Origin: DATEOR01 sp963766725
Lineage (GTDB): Bacteria > Actinomycetota > Thermoleophilia > Gaiellales > Gaiellaceae
Direction: 5' to 3'
NCBI GenBank assembly: GCA_963766725.1
Contig: CAVYBK010000011.1
Coordinates: 62,001-126,000, forward strand
DNA: 64,000 nt
Within the stretch, counting starts at the first letter, position 1; each line of letters starts with the position of its first letter. The notes beneath the pieces were generated by a model. It did no database searches. It saw only the letters and a list, made by a program, of their open reading frames with translations, and had not been told where the DNA came from. Positions 1 through 8,349 of this stretch are shown piece after piece. The translations under genes and the position numbers were made by a program.

Positions 1-197
1 GCCGCACGGACCTCGTCGCGACGGGCGAGCATCGCCTCGAAGTACCCCTGACTGGAGCGACCCTGCTCGAGGTCGCGGGCGAGCGTGGCCCCCATCGCCT
101 CCACGGTCCGGCGCGGGAGCGGCCCGTTCGTGCCCGCGTTGAGATAGGCGAGCCGGTCGAGGACGGGGAGACCTGCGCGGACGGCGTCTAGGTCCAC
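1..197 (-). CDS. Class V aminotransferase (cysteine desulfurase-like), N-terminal part only
   Basis: Only the first ~65 residues lie in the window; the gene runs off the left edge. The translation contains YLNAGTNGPLP, the typical N-terminal signature of PLP-dependent class V aminotransferases of the cysteine desulfurase/isopenicillin epimerase-like group. The PLP lysine region is outside the window, so the substrate cannot be stated. I chose the GTG at 197 because it starts a frame reading VDLDAVRAGLP and overlaps the stop of the upstream EEP gene by a few bases, implying a shared transcript and coupled translation. Confidence 0.7.
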   Translation of the reverse strand, partial: MDLDAVRAGLPVLDRLAYLNAGTNGPLPRRTVEAMGATLARDLEQGRSSQGYFEAMLARRDEVRA

Positions 198-907
198 GCG
201 ACCTCCGCCTCGACGGGCGCATGGTCTGAGAGGAGCCCGCCGTTCACACGCCTCCGTTCAGGAGGCCACGCGCTCGGCGTGCGCGCGAACTCGAAACCGC
301 GGACGAGGATCTGGTCGATCCCTTCGATCGGCGGCGAGAAATCCTGGATTGCGTAGGCGGGCACGTTGAAGTCGCCGCACAGGATGCACCGTTCGGCGTC
401 CGCGACGAAATCCGCGGCGAGCCCGGCCTCGACGCGCGCAACGTCGGAGTTGTTCGTCGCGTGCAGGTTGGCGATGGTCAGCGTCTTTCCCTCGAGCTCC
501 ACGTCCACCGCCTGGCACACGCGCCGCTGGCGCCCTCCCCGGAGCCACTCGAGGCGCTTGACCTCTGGGTTCAGGACGAGGGTTCGGTCGTCACGAACCT
601 CGAACCGGGGGCCGAGAAGCGTCGCGTTGGCCTGGCCGGCCGCCGTGAATCTGACGCGAACCGGATCGAGGTCCGTGATGAAGCGCGCGACCGGCCCGAG
701 GAAGCCGGGCACCGTGACCGACCAGACCGCTCGCATCCCGCTCCAGCGCTCGAGCCAGCCGAGGGCCCAGAGCGGGACCTCCTGCAGCGCGACGACGTCG
801 GGCGCGTCGAGGCTGGCGAGCCGCACCATGCGCTCCAGGTACGTCCGGCCGGTCTTCGGATACGTGCGCCCGTGATAGAGGTTCCACGTGCGAATGACGA
901 GTCCCAC
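188..907 (-). CDS. Endonuclease/exonuclease/phosphatase (EEP) family hydrolase
   Basis: A 239-residue EEP-fold metal-dependent phosphodiesterase. The family's blocks are present in order: TWNLYHG near the N-terminus, ALQEV around residue 43 (metal-binding Glu), GDFNVPA in the second half, and the C-terminal SDHAPV with the catalytic histidine. The family includes DNA repair nucleases, phosphoinositide phosphatases and sphingomyelinases; the sequence does not decide which. No signal peptide is seen, so it is probably cytoplasmic. It starts at GTG, preceded by TATGCT nine bases upstream, which resembles a leaderless -10 element. It overlaps the aminotransferase downstream. Confidence 0.8.
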   Translation of the reverse strand: MGLVIRTWNLYHGRTYPKTGRTYLERMVRLASLDAPDVVALQEVPLWALGWLERWSGMRAVWSVTVPGFLGPVARFITDLDPVRVRFTAAGQANATLLGPRFEVRDDRTLVLNPEVKRLEWLRGGRQRRVCQAVDVELEGKTLTIANLHATNNSDVARVEAGLAADFVADAERCILCGDFNVPAYAIQDFSPPIEGIDQILVRGFEFARTPSAWPPERRRVNGGLLSDHAPVEAEVAWT

Positions 908-930
908 GGCCGACGCAGCATAGGGAACCC

Positions 931-1230
931 GTGCGCGGGCGTTTCGTGGATCTCGTCGAGCGGCAGATCGCGCTCTTCGCAGCCGAGAACGAAGGCCTCA
1001 TCCGCGACACGGAGGCTGCCCTCGCCGCCTACAACCGCGCGCCGCGGGACGAGGCAGAGGAGCGCTACGGCGACTACCTCGATCTGGTCGAGACCGGCAC
1101 CGACGCGCTCGTCGAGCTGCGCGACAACTTTGCGGCCACCCTCGACGAAGACTCCTACGAGGAGTACCACGAGGTCTTCAACCGCACCGTCCGCAAGCGC
1201 TTGCCACGGTTCGGGCTGGAGCTGGACTAG
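931..1230 (+). CDS. Hypothetical acidic helical protein
   Basis: A 99-residue, strongly acidic, probably all-helical protein starting at GTG. I do not recognise a family. It has no membrane segment, signal peptide or cysteine. It is divergent from the EEP gene (23-base gap) and its stop overlaps the 3' end of the convergent YdeI gene by four bases. Codon choice is that of its neighbours (G/C in third position), which favours a real gene over a chance frame. Function unknown. Confidence 0.55.
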   Translation: MRGRFVDLVERQIALFAAENEGLIRDTEAALAAYNRAPRDEAEERYGDYLDLVETGTDALVELRDNFAATLDEDSYEEYHEVFNRTVRKRLPRFGLELD

Positions 1231-1802
1231 CTCAGAGTCTCGCCGCGGGCGAGGAGCTCGACGTACTCGGCGATGCGCTTCGCCCGCGTCTCGGGTCGCT
1301 TCGCATCCGTGATGCGGTAGAGGAACGAGTAGCGCTTCGTCGAGCCGAGGCTTGCGAAGAACTCCGCCGCGGCCGGCTCGGCGTCGAGGGCCACCTGGAA
1401 GTCGTCCGGCACGGTCGCGGTGCTCGGCGAGTCGTACGCGTCGTCCCAGCGGCCGTCCTCTTTCGCTCTCTCGATCTCACGGAGACCGGCTGCGCGCATG
1501 CGGCCCTCCGCGATCAGCCTCTCGGCCTTCTCGCGATTGATCCTCGACCACTTGCTGCGCGGACGACGCGGCGTGAAGCGCTGGAGGTAGTGGTGGTCGT
1601 CGAAGCGCTTTGCCTGGCCGTCGATCCAGCCGTGCGAGAGCGCGATCTCGACCGCCTCGGCGTAGACGACGGACTCGATCCCCGAATCCTTCTTCGCGAA
1701 CTTCAGCCAGATGCCGTCGGACTCCTCGCCGTGCTCGTCAATCCAGGCCTCCAGCTCGACCGGAGTGGCGAAGAAGAGGACAGGCTGCTCGGCTTTCGCC
1801 AC
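1227..1802 (-). CDS. YdeI/OmpD-associated family protein
   Basis: A 191-residue protein of the YdeI (bacteriocin-protection/OmpD-associated) family. It shows the family's N-terminal FATPVELEAWIDEHG block, then a GIWLKFAKK strand, the SHGWIDGQAKRFDD signature, and the FTPRRPRSKWSRIN block around residue 75; the C-terminal half ends in the family's KRPETRAKRI helix. Biochemical function is poorly defined in the family. GTG start. It lies three bases downstream of the FAD oxidoreductase gene on the same strand's template order and converges with the 99-residue hypothetical gene. Confidence 0.8.
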   Translation of the reverse strand: MAKAEQPVLFFATPVELEAWIDEHGEESDGIWLKFAKKDSGIESVVYAEAVEIALSHGWIDGQAKRFDDHHYLQRFTPRRPRSKWSRINREKAERLIAEGRMRAAGLREIERAKEDGRWDDAYDSPSTATVPDDFQVALDAEPAAAEFFASLGSTKRYSFLYRITDAKRPETRAKRIAEYVELLARGETLS

Positions 1803-1805
1803 GCC

Positions 1806-3200
1806 TCAGCGCCGGGCGCGGAAGAACCCTTGCGGGGCGAGGCCGGCCACCGTCTTCGTGACCGGGTCGACGCTCTTGCCCCGGTCCTCGCGGCCCTCCT
1901 TGTGGCGCACGGCCTGGCGGACGACGAGCCCGCCGACGAAGCGGATCGGCTCGGGCGGGAACTTTCCGCACACCCCGCAGTTGACGGGGGATCCGGCCCA
2001 CTCGTCGTCGCGTCGAAGCGCGCTCGAAGCGAGCATCTTCGCGATCGTGAGCGACGGTGCGACCCCGTTTCCGGAGTAGCCCGTTCCGTAGACGATGTGG
2101 GCGCGCGCGGGCAGCGCCCCGACGATCGGGAACCCATCCGTCGTGCGGTCGATCGGACCTCCCCACGCATGCGTGACCGGCACGCCTTTCGCCGCGGGCA
2201 CGAGCTTCACGAGCTCCTCCTCCAGCTCGCGAGTCTGACGCCCGTTGTAGTCGAAGTTCGAGTTGACGCGGCCGCCGAAGGCAAGGCGCCCGCCGCCGCG
2301 GCCAAAGGCGACGCGTCCGTCCTTCGTCGGGCGGTAGTAGTGGACGAGCAGGCGGCAGTCCGAGATCGCCTCGCCCCCGGTCCAGCCGCTTTCCTTCAGC
2401 TTCTCCGCCATCGGCGCCGTCGCGACCATGTCGCTGGAGACCGCGACGATCGCCCGCGCGAGCTCGGGGATCTTCGTCGCCCAGGCGTTCAGGGCGAGCA
2501 CGACGGCGTCGGCCCGGATGTAGCCGGACGGCGTGCGCACGACTCCCTCCTCCCGGTCGAGCTCGACCATCGGCGTTCGCTCGAAGATGCGGACGCCTTT
2601 CTCGACGGCGACCCTTCGGAGCCCACGCGCCAGGAGGGCGGGCTGCACGATCGCCGCGGTCTTCTCGTAGGCCGCTCCGAGGTGGATGGGAGAGCCAGTG
2701 CGCTCCTGCACCTCCTCCGCGCTCAGGATTTCGTAGGGATGAGCGCCGTGTGCGGCGGCCGTCTCCACGCTCGACTCCCAGGCGCCGACCTGCACCGGCG
2801 AGGTCGCTGTCCAGAGCCAGCCGCCCTGGTGAAAGTGCGCATCGACACCCTCGCGCTCGCAGAACGCCCCGATCTCTCTGACCGCATCCTCGGACGCCTT
2901 GGCGAGGCGAACGGCCTCCTCTTCCCCCGCGCGCTTGATCAGCGTCTGGATCTTCGACCACCAGGTGAGCGCAAAGCCGCCGTTCCGTCCCGACGGGCCG
3001 CCGCCGCAGATGTCCTGCTCGATCACGACGACGTCCGCGTCCGGCTCGAGCTCCTTGATGCGAAGGGCGGTCCAGAGCCCCGTGTAGCCGCCGCCGACGA
3101 TGCAGACGTCGGCCCTCCTGGCCTCGAGGAGCTCCTGCGACTCGACGCCGTCCTCGGCGTGCAGGGCCTCCTGGAGCCAGAGTGAGCGGGGACCCGCCAT
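1806..3200 (-). CDS. FAD-dependent oxidoreductase (DAO / gamma-glutamylputrescine oxidase-like)
   Basis: A 464-residue flavoprotein of the D-amino-acid oxidase (DAO) superfamily. The Rossmann FAD-binding motif GGGYTG is at residues 36-41, followed by an acidic strand end (VVVIEQD), and GRNGGFAL covers the substrate-side loop seen in PuuB-like amine oxidases. A C-terminal GTGYSGNGVAPS matches the second FAD contact. The last ~60 residues contain CGVCGKFPPEP, a cysteine-containing tail typical of a PuuB-like subgroup. It likely oxidises an amine or N-methyl amino acid; the substrate is not determinable. The gene sits 11 bases downstream of dnaE2, but nothing suggests a functional link. Confidence 0.8.
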   Translation of the reverse strand: MAGPRSLWLQEALHAEDGVESQELLEARRADVCIVGGGYTGLWTALRIKELEPDADVVVIEQDICGGGPSGRNGGFALTWWSKIQTLIKRAGEEEAVRLAKASEDAVREIGAFCEREGVDAHFHQGGWLWTATSPVQVGAWESSVETAAAHGAHPYEILSAEEVQERTGSPIHLGAAYEKTAAIVQPALLARGLRRVAVEKGVRIFERTPMVELDREEGVVRTPSGYIRADAVVLALNAWATKIPELARAIVAVSSDMVATAPMAEKLKESGWTGGEAISDCRLLVHYYRPTKDGRVAFGRGGGRLAFGGRVNSNFDYNGRQTRELEEELVKLVPAAKGVPVTHAWGGPIDRTTDGFPIVGALPARAHIVYGTGYSGNGVAPSLTIAKMLASSALRRDDEWAGSPVNCGVCGKFPPEPIRFVGGLVVRQAVRHKEGREDRGKSVDPVTKTVAGLAPQGFFRARR

Positions 3201-3211
3201 GCGCCAAAACC

Positions 3212-6200
3212 CTACCGGTGGCCAAAGTGGTGAGCCTCCGGAAGAGCGGAGCGCACCTCGGCTTCGCCGGCGGCCTGGCGGGCGAGCGGCGCGAGGGTGA
3301 CGAGCTCGTCCACGATCAGGTTCCGGTTCCGCTCGAAGCGCTCGAAGCGGCCGCGAGCGAGGAGGAGCGGCTCGCCGCGAACGAGCGGCCGGAACCGCTC
3401 GTACACCTCCGGCGGGATGACGAGGTTCATCTGCCCGTGCTCGTCCTCGAGGAGCATGAAGACGACGCCGTTCGCGGTCGCCGGGCGCTGGCGGGCGACG
3501 ACGAGGCCCGCGATCGCAACGCGGCTCCTGTGCTCGAGGTGCTCGAAGTCGGCGCTCGTCGCCACCTCCGCGGGCAGATGCGGGCGCAGGAGCTCGAGCG
3601 GGTGGACGCCGATCGACATGCTCGTCGTCCGGTAGTCGGCCAGCATGCGCTCCCAGGAGGTCTGTTCCGGGAGCTCGGGAATCTCCGAGGTCGGGCCGAG
3701 CGGCAGTGTGAGCTGGCGCTCGTCGCCGCCCGTGCCGACCGAGACCGAGCGCGGCGCAAGACCGAGCCGCCAGAGAAGCTGGCGCCGCGGCCAGCCGAAG
3801 ACATCGCAGGCCCCCGAGGCGACGAGCGCCTCGAGCCCTGGCCGGTCGAGTGGGGCACGCTGCGCGAGCTGGACGACGTTCGTGAAATCACCGTTCTCCT
3901 CCCGCTCGGCCACGAACGCCTTCGCGGGCTGCTCCCCGAGGCCCTTGATGTAGCCGAGCCCGATTCGCACTGCATTGCCTTCGATGCGGCAGGAGGCGAC
4001 GCTCAGGTTCACGTCGGGCGCCAGCACCTCGACCTCGCGGCGCTGCGCGTCCCGCACGAGGCTCGCCGGCGGATAGAAGCCCATCGGCTGGGCGTTCAGG
4101 AGCGCGCAGAGGAACTCGCCGGGGTAGTAGTGGCGAAGCCACGCGGACTGGTAGGCGAGGAGGGCGAAGGCGGCCGCGTGCGACTTGGGGAAGCCGAACG
4201 CTGCGAAGCCGTTGATCTTCGAGAAGACGAGCTCCGTGGTCTCCTCGGGCACGCCGTTTCTCGCCGCTCCCGCGAAGAAGCGCTCGCGGTGGGCCTCGAT
4301 CGCGTCCTGGCTCCTCTTCCGGCTCATCGCCCGGCGCAGCCCCTCGGCCTCCCCCACGCTGAACCCCGCGAGCGCCATCGCGACCTCGAGCACCTGCTCC
4401 TGGAAGATGATCGCGCCGAGCGTCTCCTCGAGGCACTCGGCGAGGAGCGGATGGTCGTGCGGGATGACGTAGCTCGGGTCCTCGCGCCGGCGCTGCCTCC
4501 GCTCGACATAGGGGTGCACGGCCTTTCCCTGGATCGGGCCCGGCCGGACGAGCGCCACCTGCACGGTGAGGTCGTCGAGGTTCTCCGGCCGCGTGCGCAG
4601 GAGGCTCTGCATCTGCGCGCGGCTCTCGATCTGGAAGAGGCCGACGGTGTCGGCGTCCTGGATCTCGCGGTACACCGCGGGGTCGTCGAGCGGGATGCGG
4701 GAGAGATCGATGCGCTCCCCGCGCAGGCGGACGATCTGGTCGACGCACTCCTCGACCGCCGAGAGCATCCCGAGCCCGAGCAGGTCGATCTTCAGGAAGC
4801 CGGCGTCGGCGCAGGAGTCCTTGTCCCACTGGCAGAGCCTCCTGCCTTCCATCGCGGCGTGCTCGACCGGGACGAGCTCGACGAGCGGGCGGCTCGAGAT
4901 GACCATGCCGCCCGGGTGCTGGGAGAGGTGCCTCGGGAGCCCGCCGATCTCCGCGCAGAGCTCCCCGAACGCGCGCCAGCGCGGCGAGGCGAGCTTGGTC
5001 TCTGCGCCGGGGAGCTTCTCCATCTCCTCGGCGACCCGACGCGGGCTCCCTTCGGTGATGCGCGCGAGCCGCTCGAGCTCAGACTGCGGCAGGCCGAGCG
5101 CCTTGCCGACGTCGCGGATCGCGCCCCGCGAGCGGTAGGTCGCGAAACTCGCCACGAGCGCCGAGTGCTCGTGGCCGTAGCGCTCGATCACGGCGACGAT
5201 GAGCTTCTCGCGGATGTCGCGCGGGAAGTCGAGGTCGATGTCCGGGACGGAGACGAGCTCGCGGTTCAGGAAGCGGCCGAGCGCGAGCCCTGCCGAGACC
5301 GGGTCCACGTGCGAGAGCCCGGTCAGGTAGCAGACGATCGAGCCGACCGAGCTTCCCCGGCCGCGGCCGGGCGGCAGGAGATGGCGCGGCGAGCCGGGCC
5401 CCCGCACCTCGTAGGCGACCTCGCGCGCGAGCTCGAGCACCTCCCAGTGGAGGAGGAAGAAGCCGGACAGCCCGAGCTCCGCGATGAGGGCGAGCTCCTC
5501 GCGAAGCCGGGCTGACGCCCGGGTGCGCAGGCCGGCGGGCGCGTTGCGGTAGCGCTCCTCGAAGGCGCGCCCGCAGACTTGCGCCAGCTGCACGTCCGCA
5601 GGGTCGGCGCCGTCGGAGAAGTCGGGGTAGCGATAGCCGAGCTCGTGCGTCAGGTCGAACTCGAGCCGCTCGGCGAGCTCGACCGTCGCCCGGACGGCAT
5701 CGCGGTCCTCGGGGAAGCGGGCGGCCGCCTCTGCGGGCGGGGTGAGGACGAACTGATCGTTTCCGCGCCGCTCGGCCTCGCAGCCTTCGAGCGCGACGTT
5801 GTGCTTCACGGCGACGAGCACGTCCTGCAGGCGCGCGCGCCGCGGATGATGGGCATGCACGTCTCCCGTGGCGATCGTGCGGACCTCGAGTGCCCCCGCG
5901 AGGTCGCGAAGCGCCGCGTTTCTGCGCGCGTCGCCGCGCGCGTATGGGCGCTGGAGCTCGACGTAGAAGCGATCGCGTCCGAAGGCCTCTGCGAGGCGGG
6001 CGGCAGTGTTCGGGCTCTTGACGCCGAGCCCCTGGCGCGCACAGCCGGAGAGGCAGACGAGCCCCTCGTTCAGCTCGGCCAGGAGATCCGGCTCGAGGCC
6101 GGGGTTGAGGCGCTCGCGACCGTGCGCGGCGGTCAGCAGGCGGCAGAGGTTCGCGTAGCCGCGCGGGGTCTCGACCAGGAGCGTCAGGTGCGATCCGTCT

Positions 6201-6418
6201 GCGAGGGTGGCCTCGGCGCCCGTAATGGCGTGGACGCCGACAGCGCGCGCCGCGTAGGCGAACTCGAGCGAGCCGTAGATGCCGTCGTGGTCGGTGAGCG
6301 CGAGCGCGGGATAGCCGAGCTCGGCGGCGCGGACCGCGAGCTCTTCGGGCAGCGATGCGCCGTCGAGGAAGCTGTAGGCGGAGTGCGCGTGCAGCTCGAT
6401 GTATTCCGCCCCGCTCAC
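3212..6418 (-). CDS. dnaE2: Error-prone DNA polymerase III alpha subunit
   Basis: A 1068-residue C-family polymerase. The PHP domain opens with HAHSAYSFLDG and continues with LTDHDGIYGS. The palm carries the catalytic acidic motif PDIDLDF near residue 395, followed by GLFQIES and the finger region. The C-terminal OB fold is recognisable (VFMLLEDEHGQMN). Length and close proximity to imuB indicate DnaE2, the translesion polymerase, rather than replicative DnaE1. It works with ImuB, which tethers it to the beta clamp during SOS mutagenesis. GTG start. A 53-bp intergenic element that recurs before accC lies 33 bases upstream. Confidence 0.9.
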   Translation of the reverse strand: MSGAEYIELHAHSAYSFLDGASLPEELAVRAAELGYPALALTDHDGIYGSLEFAYAARAVGVHAITGAEATLADGSHLTLLVETPRGYANLCRLLTAAHGRERLNPGLEPDLLAELNEGLVCLSGCARQGLGVKSPNTAARLAEAFGRDRFYVELQRPYARGDARRNAALRDLAGALEVRTIATGDVHAHHPRRARLQDVLVAVKHNVALEGCEAERRGNDQFVLTPPAEAAARFPEDRDAVRATVELAERLEFDLTHELGYRYPDFSDGADPADVQLAQVCGRAFEERYRNAPAGLRTRASARLREELALIAELGLSGFFLLHWEVLELAREVAYEVRGPGSPRHLLPPGRGRGSSVGSIVCYLTGLSHVDPVSAGLALGRFLNRELVSVPDIDLDFPRDIREKLIVAVIERYGHEHSALVASFATYRSRGAIRDVGKALGLPQSELERLARITEGSPRRVAEEMEKLPGAETKLASPRWRAFGELCAEIGGLPRHLSQHPGGMVISSRPLVELVPVEHAAMEGRRLCQWDKDSCADAGFLKIDLLGLGMLSAVEECVDQIVRLRGERIDLSRIPLDDPAVYREIQDADTVGLFQIESRAQMQSLLRTRPENLDDLTVQVALVRPGPIQGKAVHPYVERRQRRREDPSYVIPHDHPLLAECLEETLGAIIFQEQVLEVAMALAGFSVGEAEGLRRAMSRKRSQDAIEAHRERFFAGAARNGVPEETTELVFSKINGFAAFGFPKSHAAAFALLAYQSAWLRHYYPGEFLCALLNAQPMGFYPPASLVRDAQRREVEVLAPDVNLSVASCRIEGNAVRIGLGYIKGLGEQPAKAFVAEREENGDFTNVVQLAQRAPLDRPGLEALVASGACDVFGWPRRQLLWRLGLAPRSVSVGTGGDERQLTLPLGPTSEIPELPEQTSWERMLADYRTTSMSIGVHPLELLRPHLPAEVATSADFEHLEHRSRVAIAGLVVARQRPATANGVVFMLLEDEHGQMNLVIPPEVYERFRPLVRGEPLLLARGRFERFERNRNLIVDELVTLAPLARQAAGEAEVRSALPEAHHFGHR

Positions 6419-6450
6419 GCGCGCCTTTCGACCCTTTCCACGTCACACTC

Positions 6451-6503
6451 GCGCGCTTTCCCGCAATAGGATCGAAGTGGAGGGAGGCCCGCGGCGGCCC
6501 CGG
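6451..6503 (-). repeat. Intergenic repeat, copy A (upstream of dnaE2)
   Basis: A 53-bp element between the DUF6504 stop and the dnaE2 start. Its core (6472-6503) matches 42512-42543 at 30 of 32 positions, and similarity continues through a GCGCG...CTTTC block. Both copies lie in the same orientation relative to the following minus-strand gene. It could be a shared promoter/regulatory element or a dispersed intergenic repeat. No strong hairpin is visible. Confidence 0.6.
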
Positions 6504-6509
6504 AAATCT

Positions 6510-6782
6510 TCAGGCTTTCTGGCGAAACCAACCTCCCCCCTCCTCGTCTTCGAAGACCGCGACGTTCTCGCCAGTCGCGAGAACGAGGTCGAAGTAGCGC
6601 CGCCGCACGGGCGCGTCGGTCCACCAGCGGTCGACCACCCGCCACTCCTCGCGCACCTGGAAGACGCCCACCTGCCCGACCGCAGCCGGCAACCCATCCT
6701 CGACCGTGACGTGCACGGGTCGAGGCTCGTTCAGTCGTCGCGCGGCACGAGAATCGCCCTGGCCTCGGGAATCCGCGACCAT
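6510..6782 (-). CDS. DUF6504 family protein (mutasome-associated)
   Basis: A 90-residue protein between imuB and dnaE2. The core (EPRPVHVTVEDG, then WRVVDRWWTDAPVRRRYFDLVL and a C-terminal VAVFEDEEGGGWF) matches the small DUF6504 proteins encoded beside actinobacterial dnaE2/imuB. I keep the ATG at 6782, although it overlaps imuB by 52 bases, because GGAGG lies seven bases upstream. Alternative starts are CTG 6734 (overlapping the imuB TGA) and GTG 6716. The protein is probably a compact beta-rich domain; its biochemical role is unknown, and its position suggests a part in the translesion complex. Confidence 0.65.
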   Translation of the reverse strand: MVADSRGQGDSRAARRLNEPRPVHVTVEDGLPAAVGQVGVFQVREEWRVVDRWWTDAPVRRRYFDLVLATGENVAVFEDEEGGGWFRQKA

Positions 6783-7915
6783 GGCGCTACCTCCACGACC
6801 GTGCAGACCGCCTCCATCCCCATCGCGGCCCGCACCTGGCGGAGCCCTTCGCGGAGACGGCCTCGCAGTCGACTGCCGCGCGGGCGGACGAGCTCGGCCT
6901 GAGTCCCGACGGACTCGGTCAGCTCCCCCAGCTCGAGCCGTAGCTCGACCGCCGGCGCAGGCAGTTCTTTGAGCTTCGGCGCCAGCGACTGGCGCAGGCG
7001 CTCGGATTCAGCTGTCGGCTCTCGCAGCGTCGCCGTCCGCCGCCACGAGCCGCCGCCGACCAGGCGGGCGGACACGGCGAGGCGCCGCGGCAGTCGCCCG
7101 CCCCGCTCCTCGCGGGCGAGCAGCCGGTCGAGAAGAGCCGAGAAGGCAAGCTCGAGCGTGACCTCGTTGGCGACCGGCTCGGGGAACTCGAGGGCTTCGG
7201 CGATCTCGGCGGCCGGGCGCCTCGCTGCCACGCGATTGTCGTCCTCGCCGCCCAGAAGCCGCCGGGCCTCTGCCGCCTCGCGGCCCATCCGGTCGCGGAC
7301 GGCTGCGCTCGGCAGACGGGAGAGCTGGCCCAGCTGCTTGATGCCGAGCTCGGCAAGCTCCTCGCGCCTTTCCGGGCTGAGCGGTAGGAGATGCAGCGGG
7401 AGCGGCTCGAGAAAGAGCTCCGCCTCCGCGTCGTCGACCACGATCGCGCGGCCCGCCGGGGCCACGCTCGCCGCCGCGAGGGCAGCGAAGCGCCGGCCGG
7501 CGACGCCGATGCGCGGCTGCCAGTACGGGCCGATCGCATCGAGAGCTCTGCGCAGGACGGCGCTGATGCCGCCCGCCATGCGCTCGACCCCTTCGGTCTC
7601 GAAATATGCACAGCCCGGCTCGACCGGCTCGACGGCGAGACCGGCTTCCTCGAGCCGCCGCAGGATCCGCTCCCACTCCTCCTCGGCTGCAGCGGGATCC
7701 TGCTCGGCGAGAACGAGCTCGGGACAATTGGCGAGCGCCTCCGAAAGACGCATCCCCGGGCGCACGCCCGCCTCCTCGGCGGCGGCGGAGCATGCCCCTA
7801 AGAGCGGCCGGCTGCCGGGAGGTGGGGCGAGCGCAACAGGGCCGCGCATGAGCTCCGGCCGGGAGCGCAGAGCAGCGCGGAGGGAAAACGCTTGGATGTT
7901 CAGACAGGCGATCAT
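6731..7915 (-). CDS. imuB: ImuB-like Y-family polymerase homologue
   Basis: A ~394-residue Y-family (DinB/UmuC-like) protein of the ImuB group. The N-terminus reads ACLNIQAF, with Asn at the position of the first catalytic Asp of active Y-family enzymes, and CAYFETEGV stands where the second acidic pair would be. It is therefore probably non-catalytic, as known for ImuB, which bridges DnaE2 and the beta clamp. A helix-hairpin-helix segment (LGIKQLGQLSRLPSAAV) and a little-finger-like C-terminal domain follow. I place the start at ATG 7915 rather than GTG 7942, because the extra nine codons would be made of LexA operator sequence. No imuA' is nearby. Confidence 0.85.
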   Translation of the reverse strand: MIACLNIQAFSLRAALRSRPELMRGPVALAPPPGSRPLLGACSAAAEEAGVRPGMRLSEALANCPELVLAEQDPAAAEEEWERILRRLEEAGLAVEPVEPGCAYFETEGVERMAGGISAVLRRALDAIGPYWQPRIGVAGRRFAALAAASVAPAGRAIVVDDAEAELFLEPLPLHLLPLSPERREELAELGIKQLGQLSRLPSAAVRDRMGREAAEARRLLGGEDDNRVAARRPAAEIAEALEFPEPVANEVTLELAFSALLDRLLAREERGGRLPRRLAVSARLVGGGSWRRTATLREPTAESERLRQSLAPKLKELPAPAVELRLELGELTESVGTQAELVRPRGSRLRGRLREGLRQVRAAMGMEAVCTVVEVAPWSRIPEARAILVPRDD

Positions 7916-7917
7916 GG

Positions 7918-7946
7918 GAACGTATGTTCTACACGAACACACGTTC
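7918..7946 (-). promoter_or_regulatory. Two tandem LexA (SOS) boxes at the imuB promoter
   Basis: GAACGTATGTTC (7918-7929) and GAACACACGTTC (7935-7946) are two perfect GAAC-N4-GTTC dyads, the actinobacterial/Gram-positive LexA box, with centres 17 bp apart. On the minus strand a -35 TTGACA (7955-7950) and a -10-like TAGAAC (7931-7926), 18 bp apart, are covered by the boxes, so LexA binding should block imuB transcription. The second box also overlaps the -35 region expected for the divergent cupin gene. Confidence 0.85.
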
Positions 7947-7974
7947 TCCTGTCAACCGCTTCTACTCTTTATCG

Positions 7975-8349
7975 ATGTTCGTCGAGCGACTCGCCGGAGG
8001 ATCTCTGGGATCGTCCGATGACGACTTCGTGGTCGTCGAATGGACGGCCGAAGTCGGGACGCACTGGATCGCGCCGCTCCACATCCACCACGCTGACGAC
8101 GAGGCCTGGTACGTGCTCGAGGGCACGCTCGGCTTCAGGCTTGGTGACGACGAGATCGAGGCGCAGGCCGGCTCGGCGGTCCTGGCACGGCGCGAGACGC
8201 CACACACCTACTGGAACGCCGGCGACATCCCGGCCCGTTACCTGCTCGTGCTGACGCCGAACATCGCGCGTCTGCTCGAGGAGATCCACGAGCCAGGCGC
8301 GGACATCCTGGCTATCTTCGCCCGTTACGACTCGGAGATCGTGACCTAG
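7975..8349 (+). CDS. Cupin domain protein
   Basis: A 124-residue single-domain cupin. The two conserved boxes are visible: HIHHADDEAWYVLEG (metal-ligand His/His/Glu) and the later HTYWNAGDIPARYL. The family includes dioxygenases, isomerases and small-molecule sensors; the substrate is unknown. The ATG at 7975 is chosen because earlier in-frame starts fall within the LexA operators and because TACTCT lies six bases upstream, consistent with a leaderless transcript. It is divergent from imuB and shares the SOS-box region, so it may be damage-inducible, which is inference. Confidence 0.75.
   Translation: MFVERLAGGSLGSSDDDFVVVEWTAEVGTHWIAPLHIHHADDEAWYVLEGTLGFRLGDDEIEAQAGSAVLARRETPHTYWNAGDIPARYLLVLTPNIARLLEEIHEPGADILAIFARYDSEIVT

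Noticed and set aside
1590..5515. Very long plus-strand open frames opposite the FAD oxidoreductase and dnaE2
   Set aside because: They are antisense shadows created by high GC and third-position bias; translations are Arg/Ala/Leu/Glu-rich with no family motif.
7916..7942. Longer imuB N-terminus from GTG 7942
   Set aside because: These codons consist of LexA operator/promoter sequence and have no counterpart in Y-family proteins.
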